The translations under genes were made by a program, and so were the position numbers. Of a DNA stretch of 64,000 bases, positions 31,201-38,004 are shown in pieces. Source of the stretch: Lachancea mirantina (taxonomy: Eukaryota > Ascomycota > Saccharomycetes > Saccharomycetales > Saccharomycetaceae); assembly GCA_900074745.1 (NCBI GenBank), contig LT598467.1, positions 682,001-746,000 on the forward strand, given 5' to 3'. The notes under the pieces are model-generated. The model did not search any database. It had not been told where the DNA came from and saw nothing but the letters and a program-made list of their open reading frames with translations. Numbering within the stretch: the first letter of the stretch is position 1; the number at the start of each line of letters is the position of its first letter.

Positions 31201-31470
31201 TTCAATAGCGGTCTAATTCTGGACAATGAAATGAAAGAGCGACTAGCCGAGGAAGACCGAACGGCTGAAAAAATGAAAGCGGATGAAGCTTATGTCAAAG
31301 AGGACGAAGAAGTCAACGGAACGAAGCAAGAGGATCACCTTCAAGGCGCTGATGCCACTGAAGCTAATAACGGCAAGAGAACCTGGGACGAAGAAGTGAG
31401 CCAACCAAATGATATTGCTGTGACCGAAGTAAACGGTGCAGAAATCAAGAAGTTGAAAACTGACGCTTAA
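28204..31470 (+). CDS. ISW1: ISWI-family chromatin-remodelling ATPase
   Basis: Isw1 slides and spaces nucleosomes using ATP, in complexes with Ioc2/Ioc4 or Ioc3. The 1088-residue protein has an acidic N-terminal part, then a Snf2 ATPase with DEMGLGKT (161-168) and DEAH (264-267), and the helicase C lobe with the ATPase motif [23 protein letters not shown]-type region near 540. The HAND, SANT and SLIDE domains fill about 720-1000. The C terminus has a basic KKLK sequence. I start at the ATG at 28204; the frame stays open upstream to 28147 but has no earlier ATG. Position YBR245C favours ISW1 over ISW2; pre-WGD yeasts have both at separate loci. Confidence 0.95.
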   Translation: [1088 protein letters not shown]

Positions 31471-31659
31471 CGCAAGGCTGCCTGCCGTAGCTCACCGACG
31501 ATTTCGAACGAAGTTTCACAGTTCTGACTCGAGCCAAAATTACATGAATTAAATACTTAAAATATAAAATCAGCCATAGAGTCTTACGATTTTTTTCGTT
31601 ACGAGAGAAAAGACACGCTACTGGCTTGACTAGAGGAGTGAGAAACCAAAGATGCGCGC

Positions 31660-32145
31660 TCATTGGGACAACAACTCCTCAATGGTATTTTCTAAGCTTG
31701 CAGGTTTGGTGAGCGAAGAGTATCTCTCATGGACGTTACCCTTTTTGTCAACCAAGAATTTCTCAAAATTCCACTTGATGCCCTTAAAGCCAAGAAGACC
31801 AGATTTCTGACTTTTTAAGTACGCCCACACGGGGTCCTCGTCAGAACCATTCACGTCCACTTTCTTCATGATAGGGAAAGTCACACCGTAGTTGACCTGA
31901 CAGAATTGACCAATCTCACTGTCTGTGCCCGGTTCTTGGTGACCGAATTGATTGCATGGGAAACCAATGATTTCCAATCCTTGGGGGTTGTATTTCTTGT
32001 AAAGTTCCTGAAGTTCCTTGTATTGAGGCGTAAACCCACATTTAGATGCAACATTCACGATGAGGACAACCTTGCCCTCCAATTGTGAGAACTCAAATGG
32101 CTTCCCAGTCTTGTCTGTTGGGGCTAGCGCATAAAATTTGGACAT
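31660..32145 (-). CDS. GPX2: Glutathione peroxidase-like thiol peroxidase
   Basis: This 161-residue enzyme reduces hydroperoxides with thioredoxin and protects the cell from oxidative damage. Peroxidatic C36 lies in NVASKCGFTP; C64 lies in FPCNQFG, and resolving C82 in GQFCQVNYG, all at the positions of yeast Gpx3. The Trp of the catalytic tetrad is in GIKWNFEKFLVD. S. cerevisiae Gpx2 (YBR244W) has 162 residues and lies between ISW1 and ALG7, as here. The ATG at 32145 is the first in frame, yet the frame stays open for about 69 codons upstream with TTG codons. A TTG 19 codons upstream would add a basic, helix-like leader (see findings). Two PDRE-like palindromes lie upstream. Confidence 0.95.
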   Translation of the reverse strand: MSKFYALAPTDKTGKPFEFSQLEGKVVLIVNVASKCGFTPQYKELQELYKKYNPQGLEIIGFPCNQFGHQEPGTDSEIGQFCQVNYGVTFPIMKKVDVNGSDEDPVWAYLKSQKSGLLGFKGIKWNFEKFLVDKKGNVHERYSSLTKPASLENTIEELLSQ

Positions 32146-32189
32146 GCTGATATGGTTATGTTGGTTTGATGATCTTAAAAGCTTGAAAC

Positions 32190-32230
32190 CTTGTTTCCAC
32201 AACTTTGTTTCCACGACTTTGTTTCCAGAG
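32190..32230. repeat. Three tandem 13-14-bp units upstream of GPX2
   Basis: The units CTTGTTTCCACAA, CTTTGTTTCCACGA and CTTTGTTTCCAGAG follow each other 45-85 bases upstream of the GPX2 ATG. A 14-base unit does not preserve reading frame. Confidence 0.8.
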
Positions 32231-32304
32231 TTTTTATAGTGCAAACCAACGGTGCTTGCTAATTTCCCTTGAACCCTGGTCTTCCTTTGAAATGGGATGT
32301 CTGT

Positions 32305-32312
32305 TCCGCGGA
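32305..32312. promoter_or_regulatory. PDRE (TCCGCGGA) upstream of GPX2
   Basis: A perfect Pdr1/Pdr3 response element sits inside the longer palindrome TGTTCCGCGGAACA (32302-32315), about 160 bases upstream of the GPX2 ATG. A variant TCCACGGA follows at 32322-32329. Confidence 0.6.
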
Positions 32313-32321
32313 ACAAGCCAT

Positions 32322-32329
32322 TCCACGGA
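32322..32329. promoter_or_regulatory. PDRE-like site (TCCACGGA) upstream of GPX2
   Basis: This one-base variant of the PDRE lies inside the near-palindrome CCATTCCACGGAATGG, 17 bases from the perfect copy. Confidence 0.5.
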
Positions 32330-32665
32330 ATGGAAGAACGCCCAGACACCAACTCAACTGAAGAATACTACTAGAGAAAAAGGATTGTACTTACCCACTG
32401 ACAGGCAAGCCTTATATGCACGAGAATGATGTTCCATGCATGAACATATGCCGAAACATGCTGGTCCCGGCATTAGAAAAGTCGGCCGCTTTGTAAATGA
32501 CGCTGAGAAGGCTGAAAAAAGTACTGTTTGATTGATCCTTATGTTGGATAAGCGTTCTTAATTTAATGCTCCGGACAAATGCACACGAGTATATAATAAA
32601 ATGGTCTCTGGGAATTAATAGAATCTGAGGTTCAGCCGTTGTGTCTTGTACGTATTAGTTTTTTT

Positions 32666-33676
32666 CTAATTGTTACCCGTAGCGCTTATGACAGACATGC
32701 ACTTAAAATCGTTCATATATGAGGCCTTCCAAAGTCTCACGTTGCCGTCGTCTCCTGCCGAGCTCAAAATCGTTCCGGTAAGGTTCCAGCATACAGACCA
32801 AACTTCACCCCCGTGATCGGCATTCTCACTCAAGAGCTCAACTTTCAGCTTTGGACCCTTCGTCACATTTGAATCGTCTGTTGTCTCGCGTGGTGCTTCG
32901 TCCACACTCATCTCGTCACTGTCCTGCTGCAGTGTCTCGCTAAGCTTGAAAATACGAACTTTCCCGTCTTTACAGCCCGTCGCAATTAGTTGGTACCATC
33001 TTCCAATCGAAGGTGCCCAGCTAATACTGCGGATGAGCCCCTCATGTCCCTCAAGCTTTGCAGCGACATACATCTTGCCTGCTTGATCTCTTTGATAAAT
33101 CAACACTTGATCCAACGCGCAAACGGCAATTTTCTCAGTAGAAAACCGGGAAGGACACCAAGTCAAACAAAAATCAGACTGAAGATGCGAAGCAGGTGGA
33201 TTAGGCAGCACTTTGACCTCTGTGGATAATATCCAGGATCTGGGATCGGAGGGTTCTAGGGCTTCATACAATCTTAATATTCCGTCGTTGCCTATAGCGC
33301 CAACGCGCAATCCTAAATGTCCAGGCGCAAATTTCACGCTGAAAAGTGGGCCCGTCGCATCATTTAGCGTACATAGCTTCGTCCACCGCTTACCAGAACA
33401 CTCAGGCGCATCTGGCTCCTCTTCCCACAAATTCACCATCTTATCGTACGAGGCAGACGCAATCATACGTCCATACTCAGGACTAGCCCAGTCCAGACTT
33501 ACCACCGAGCTATCATGAGCCTTCCAAGAGTCACTTAATTGCCATTCATTCGTTTCTTTATCAAGCTTAAAAACTTTGATGTGTTGGTCCGAAGAACACG
33601 TTGAAACGTGTCTCCCATAAAAATCATACGCAACATCATGAATTAGGTCTTCATGACCTGTTATAAACGGTCTCAT
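32666..33676 (-). CDS. SEH1: Nucleoporin Seh1 (Y-complex and SEACAT WD40 subunit)
   Basis: Seh1 is a beta-propeller subunit of the Nup84 Y-complex of the nuclear pore and also of the SEA complex that regulates TORC1 at the vacuole. The 336-residue protein starts MRPFITGHEDLIHDVAYDFYGRHVSTCSSD, here divided only for description, with the first WD repeat. Later repeats include ASASYDKMVNLWEE and SSAGDDGNVRLWKASY near the C terminus. S. cerevisiae Seh1 has 349 residues. It is the YGL100W ortholog and diverges from ALG7 (YBR243C), mixing both ancestral tracks again. The 165-base spacer with ALG7 must hold both promoters. Confidence 0.95.
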   Translation of the reverse strand: MRPFITGHEDLIHDVAYDFYGRHVSTCSSDQHIKVFKLDKETNEWQLSDSWKAHDSSVVSLDWASPEYGRMIASASYDKMVNLWEEEPDAPECSGKRWTKLCTLNDATGPLFSVKFAPGHLGLRVGAIGNDGILRLYEALEPSDPRSWILSTEVKVLPNPPASHLQSDFCLTWCPSRFSTEKIAVCALDQVLIYQRDQAGKMYVAAKLEGHEGLIRSISWAPSIGRWYQLIATGCKDGKVRIFKLSETLQQDSDEMSVDEAPRETTDDSNVTKGPKLKVELLSENADHGGEVWSVCWNLTGTILSSAGDDGNVRLWKASYMNDFKCMSVISATGNN

Positions 33677-33841
33677 GTTCCTATTTTCGAATGGCCTCTG
33701 ACCCCTGTGCTTGTTCTTTGATTGATTAGTTGACGATGCTCAAGATATCATCAACTTTTTCAAAGTCAAGAAAGTTGATATTTACGGACACGTTGTTATC
33801 ACCAACAACAAGAACAGGTCGAGAACGCTACAAGGGTTCGA

Positions 33842-35182
33842 ATGCTGGAATTGATCAAATTCGGTATAGCTTTGACGCTTATATATACTTCGAAGCATTA
33901 TTCACCTCTTTTAGCCGCCGTTGGACTCTCCATTGTTGGTTATGTTGTTTGCGACTTTTTAATTCCACGTGTGGGACCCCATTTCATAAAAATTGGCCGT
34001 TTTGGCAAAGATTTGAGTAAGCCGGGCAGACCGATCATACCGGAAACTGTGGGTGCTGTACCGGCTACTGTTTACATTTTCATCATGTTTTTCAATATCC
34101 CATTTCTGTTTTACAAATATTTGGTGGTGATGACTTCGGGCGGAGGCCATAGAGATGTGTCGATTGAAGAGACACCAGGTGAAATCTTTTTTCCACATGC
34201 TAAACTTTCGGAATACTTAAGTGCAGTTCTGTGTCTCCAAAGCACTGCGCTGCTAGGAATCGCAGATGATCTATTCGATTTGAGATGGAGACACAAATTT
34301 TTCCTACCGGCCGTTGCCGCGATTCCACTGCTTACGGTTTACTACGTTGATTTTGGTGTTACCTACGTCCTAATCCCGGATTTTGCCAAGAATTGGCTCA
34401 ATATTACGAAAAGTGCGGTTAATTTGGGACCGCTGTATTACGGATACATGAGCAGTGTGGCAATTTTCTGTCCAAACTCCATCAACATTCTTGCGGGAGT
34501 TAACGGGCTTGAAGTCGGACAAAGCATTGTTCTGAGTCTAATCTTTTTGATAAACGATACACTTTACCTACTATTCGGCGCAGAAGCGTCACAGGACTCA
34601 CACAAGCTTTCTGCCATACTCATTATTCCATTTCTCGGCGTGTCACTCGCATTATGGAAATGGAATCGTTGGCCAGCCAAGGTATTTGTAGGCGATACTT
34701 ATTGCTATTTCGCAGGAATGATATTCTCTGTCGTGGGAATTTTAGGCCATTTTTCCAAGACGGCGCTCTTGTTTTTCATTCCACAGATTTTCAACTTTGC
34801 CTACTCTTGTCCACAGCTTTTCGGACTCGTACCTTGTCCGCGGCACAGGCTTCCAAGGTTCAATGAGATGGATGGCCTTATGTACCCATCTCGTGCCGAG
34901 TTTTCGACAAAGCCACCAAAATCCGTAATGAAACCCGTGTTCAGAGTACTCGAATTCTTCAAACTCATTCATATCGAATACGATACAAAGACAGGGGAGA
35001 TGGTAAACTGCACGAACATGACTCTCATCAACCTTGTGCTTGTATGGTTTGGTCCTATGCGCGAAGACATTCTGTGTAACACAATCTTGGCGCTGCAGTT
35101 TGCGATTGGTCTAACAGCGATTGCTGCCAGACATGCGTTAGGAACGCTCATTTTCGGTCACGACAATTTGAACATTCTTTGA
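33842..35182 (+). CDS. ALG7: UDP-GlcNAc:dolichol-phosphate GlcNAc-1-phosphate transferase
   Basis: Alg7 catalyses the first step of dolichol-linked oligosaccharide assembly for N-glycosylation, on the cytosolic face of the ER; it is the target of tunicamycin. The 446-residue protein has about ten membrane segments. The catalytic aspartate pair lies in GIADDLFDLRW (D142, D143), and further family motifs include NVFAGVNGLE-like NILAGVNGLEVGQ and VFVGDTYCYFAG. Length matches Alg7 (448). It occupies the YBR243C position. The next gene converges on it from the right. Confidence 0.96.
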   Translation: MLELIKFGIALTLIYTSKHYSPLLAAVGLSIVGYVVCDFLIPRVGPHFIKIGRFGKDLSKPGRPIIPETVGAVPATVYIFIMFFNIPFLFYKYLVVMTSGGGHRDVSIEETPGEIFFPHAKLSEYLSAVLCLQSTALLGIADDLFDLRWRHKFFLPAVAAIPLLTVYYVDFGVTYVLIPDFAKNWLNITKSAVNLGPLYYGYMSSVAIFCPNSINILAGVNGLEVGQSIVLSLIFLINDTLYLLFGAEASQDSHKLSAILIIPFLGVSLALWKWNRWPAKVFVGDTYCYFAGMIFSVVGILGHFSKTALLFFIPQIFNFAYSCPQLFGLVPCPRHRLPRFNEMDGLMYPSRAEFSTKPPKSVMKPVFRVLEFFKLIHIEYDTKTGEMVNCTNMTLINLVLVWFGPMREDILCNTILALQFAIGLTAIAARHALGTLIFGHDNLNIL

Positions 35183-35255
35183 TTGAGTTTGTTGGGATAG
35201 AGTCATAGGAAGACACAATTTAAAACAACAGTACGACTTAAGGTGAAATTAAATA

Positions 35256-36020
35256 TTATTTTTCAAGAGACTCGAAGAAACGTTCCCTTTCTTGCATTAG
35301 TTCCTGCGCCCAGCCTTGGACTTCTTGTGTCTTAATGCTACTCATAGCGGACCAGAACTGCGTCAAGTCCTTAGTGCCGTTGTATTTCTTTTCGTATTCA
35401 AAGCATTGCACCAGCATTTCGAATTTATCAATGTCTTTGACGTAACGCGCTTCTAATGAGCTGACGTTTTCGTAGGCGAGCCAGTCTTGCATTATTTCGG
35501 CAGCGGCTTCTGCATTGTTTGGCTTGATTAGCTCATTGCACAAGTATTCTATAGTCGAGAGCTCTCTAAAATGTTTTTCTTCTTTTGACACTGGGTCGAA
35601 AGGTGTGATATCGCCCACCAGAGATTCGGCGATGTCGTGCACTAACGCGATGCGAACACACCTATCTCGATTCACATTTGGGTTCGTAATGAGCATCGCT
35701 GCTACTCCCATACGATACATATGGTCCGAAATACTTTCACAGGGCTCAATTCCGTGATCTAACCAGCCCGTGCGACGTTGGGTTTTCAACAGTTGAACTA
35801 TATTCAAAAAGGCCACAACGTAGTTCTTTGGCTTGCGCTTCAGTAGATCTTGTACATCTTTGGGAATGTGATCTTGTGGTTTCCACTTTGACGACGAAAT
35901 CATTCTACTGTTGCTGGCAAGCGTTTTGTTTTTTGTTGACGTGGTGAAGATGCCGATAAATTTTCTGGTTTGGCGTATTTTATAGCTCATTCTGTAAGCA
36001 GAGTTCGCGAAAACCAACAT
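35256..36020 (-). CDS. YGL101W: HD-domain 5'-deoxynucleotidase (YGL101W/YBR242W, HDDC2 family)
   Basis: Members of this HD-domain family dephosphorylate deoxynucleoside monophosphates. The metal-binding residues are H100 in ESISDHMYRMG, the pair H128-D129 in ALVHDIAES, and an Asp in KDIDKFEML. This single gene is the ancestor-position counterpart of both S. cerevisiae WGD copies YGL101W (215) and YBR242W (238). The longest ATG frame gives 254 residues. The Met at residue 40 (35903) would give exactly 215, matching YGL101W, and may be the main start. The extra 39 residues are basic and free of acidic residues (SYKIRQTRKFIGIFTTSTK), like a mitochondrial presequence. Confidence 0.9.
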   Translation of the reverse strand: MLVFANSAYRMSYKIRQTRKFIGIFTTSTKNKTLASNSRMISSSKWKPQDHIPKDVQDLLKRKPKNYVVAFLNIVQLLKTQRRTGWLDHGIEPCESISDHMYRMGVAAMLITNPNVNRDRCVRIALVHDIAESLVGDITPFDPVSKEEKHFRELSTIEYLCNELIKPNNAEAAAEIMQDWLAYENVSSLEARYVKDIDKFEMLVQCFEYEKKYNGTKDLTQFWSAMSSIKTQEVQGWAQELMQERERFFESLEK

Positions 36021-36590
36021 CGACGGTTCACCGACTTGGGAAAAGTCCGAACCGGGCTAAAATCTCAAATGAAAACGTCTTTGTTTTCCCACGAAAGTGC
36101 CCTCCATCAAAATGGAAGAATCTATAGAATTAAAATGCCGAAACATTGTTTTGAATTTTTTGATGCCTGCCAACTTACGGAGGTCTTGACAATTCTATCG
36201 TTCTCACAATTCATCAGGCTAAATTGACCATTAGCTGCTAAACAATGCATTGGTTCGTCTTGGTTCGACGTTTTTGGTTTAATTCGATGATAAAGATGGT
36301 TTTCGCGAGTTTTATTTGTCTGATCGATATACCTAACTACATTCTAGTCAACAACATAAAAGAGACCCATGCCCATCTCCAGCGGTGTGGAGGGTTAACG
36401 TCATTTGCCGATAGAACCGAACCGGCTAGCAGTTTGAATCCAATGCAAAATGACTTATTGTTTAGAAAGCGAAAGCTCGTAATCGACTACATACGTCGAG
36501 AGTGATCATTGATCGCTTTCGTCTGATAGAAGTAGAGTATGGCCAAATTAATGCTATAGAAGTACAGAATTTAGATTAATAGTTCTGCGC
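36021..36590. other. Spacer: nucleotidase promoter and RPL28 3' region
   Basis: This 570-base spacer has only short chance frames, the longest 86 codons at 36245-36505 with no family resemblance. No RNA gene or repeat is recognised. Confidence 0.5.
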
Positions 36591-37519
36591 TTAAGCGATC
36601 AATTCAACGACACCACCAGCAGCCTTGATTTTCTCTTCGGCCAATTTGGAGACAAATCTAGCTCTAACGATGACTGGGACTTCTGGGATTCTACCCTTAC
36701 CCAAGACCTTACCGTAGCCGGCAGCCAACGTGTCGATGACAGGAGCAGAAGACTTGGAAGAAGACTTTAGGTATTCATCTCTCTTTTCAGCTGGGATCAA
36801 AGTCCACAACTTGTCCAAGTTCAAAACTGGCTTCCAGAAGTGGTTTGGTTGCTTGTGGAAGTATCTCATACCGACCTTACCGAAGTAACCTGGGTGGTAC
36901 TTGTCAAGGTTGGTTCTGTGGTGGTGCAGACCACCGGCCATACCTCTACCACCGGGGTGCTTTCTGTGCTTACCAATACGACCGTTACCGGCTGTGCTCG
37001 AGTTAGTAAAATTTGGCTCAAAACTAAAGTGTTTTTTTACATCGTGGGAGGAGAGACGTCGTTTTAAAATTCTGATGGGGGACTAGACACACACGCAGGC
37101 CAGTGGACCAGCCACCTTACCCAACAGGACGAACTGAACTGAGACTTGCTGGCGGGAAAACTGGACGCTTGAGTGCTTTCAATTAAGAAGACCCAGCACC
37201 AAAAAGCCCGTTACGTAACGGATGGAGGAAGAGTTTACGAGAGACTGAGATCACAGAACGATATCCGCCCGGCCCCTAGTCACCTCATCACCACTCAAAG
37301 CGTAAAGCATTAGCGATGATCTAGTTTTTTTTGTTCAGCAGTCCTAATAAAAGTTCTTCAATTTCCTGGAATGCCCTTGTCCCAACACACAGAGTCTAAC
37401 CTTCACCGCCCACGACACAAAAAATCACCGTCTTGGTTCTTTCATTCCCTCTTCCAATGGAACTACATACCTGAGACGTGACCTCTGTGCTTTCTGGTCT
37501 TAGTGAATCTGGTTGGCAT
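36591..37519 (-). CDS. RPL28: Ribosomal protein uL15 (Rpl28), two exons
   Basis: The protein of the large ribosomal subunit is encoded by exon 1 (37471-37519, 49 bases) and exon 2 (36591-36991, 401 bases), giving 149 residues, exactly as in S. cerevisiae Rpl28/Cyh2. Exon 1 encodes [16 protein letters not shown]; exon 2 continues [17 protein letters not shown]. The intron has GTATGT, TACTAAC and CAG signals and splits an Ala codon after its first base. Residue 38, a glutamine whose change gives cycloheximide resistance in S. cerevisiae, is leucine here (GGLHHHR), as in human uL15; sensitivity cannot be inferred from this. Strong codon bias suggests high expression. The YGL103W position fits. 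Confidence 0.97.
36992..37470 (-). other. RPL28 intron (479 bases)
   Basis: The 5' splice site GTATGT is at 37470-37465, the branch point TACTAAC at 37008-37002, and the 3' CAG ends at 36992. Only ten bases separate the branch box from the exon, which is very short compared with S. cerevisiae. I see no snoRNA in the intron. Confidence 0.95.
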
Positions 37520-38004
37520 TGTTGATGTCGGTAGATACTAATGGTGTCAATCCAGATGAACCTTTGCAGATTCACCTATAGCTTTATTTTACTTCGTGAT
37601 GTTCAAGTTGCGTGATAGAGTGGGTTCACTGGGATGCATGGGTTATAAAGCTATGTAGATACAAGATGGCAATCGTGGAAAAAATATAATATCAAGGTGG
37701 TGCACGGAGTTAGATGAATGAAAAAATGTGCAGATGCTGTAAGTCAAATGTAGAGCCCTACGCCAAGAATTTAGGGCTGAAAAAACGCAGAATTATTAGC
37801 AAACAATTGCAAGAGAGATGACGTTTTGCACTTAAAAGTTACTAAGAAGCGTAACCACTTAAGAACTGCCACTGACTCTCATTTAATTAAAGGAATCCAG
37901 ATTTTTCCGGGAGAGCGTAATCAAAGTTCAGTGGTTCATTTTTTAGGGTCTTTTGGGTATCACTTACTCTTACTCCCTAAATAGCTGATCAAGCCCTCGC
38001 ACAG
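37520..38004. other. Divergent promoter RPL28 / sugar transporter
   Basis: This 485-base spacer holds a Rap1-like site (listed) and AT-rich tracts. Sites for the transporter side were not recognised. Confidence 0.5.
37634..37646 (-). promoter_or_regulatory. Rap1-like site (AACCCATGCAT) upstream of RPL28
   Basis: On the minus strand the sequence ATAACCCATGCAT matches 10 of 13 positions of the Rap1 consensus used in ribosomal protein promoters. It lies 115-127 bases upstream of the ATG, closer than usual. Confidence 0.4.

Larger units (their letters stand above)
32146..32665. other. Spacer: GPX2 promoter and SEH1 3' region
   Basis: This 520-base spacer contains the GPX2 promoter with a 14-bp tandem repeat (32190-32230) and two PDRE-like palindromes, listed separately. 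The part next to SEH1 shows nothing notable. Confidence 0.6.

Noticed and set aside
36245-36505. 86-codon frame between the nucleotidase and RPL28
   Set aside because: No motif, unusual composition, overlaps likely promoter; treated as chance.
36831-36841. Leucine at residue 38 of Rpl28 as a sign of cycloheximide resistance
   Set aside because: Human uL15 also has leucine here and is sensitive, so the change says nothing on resistance.
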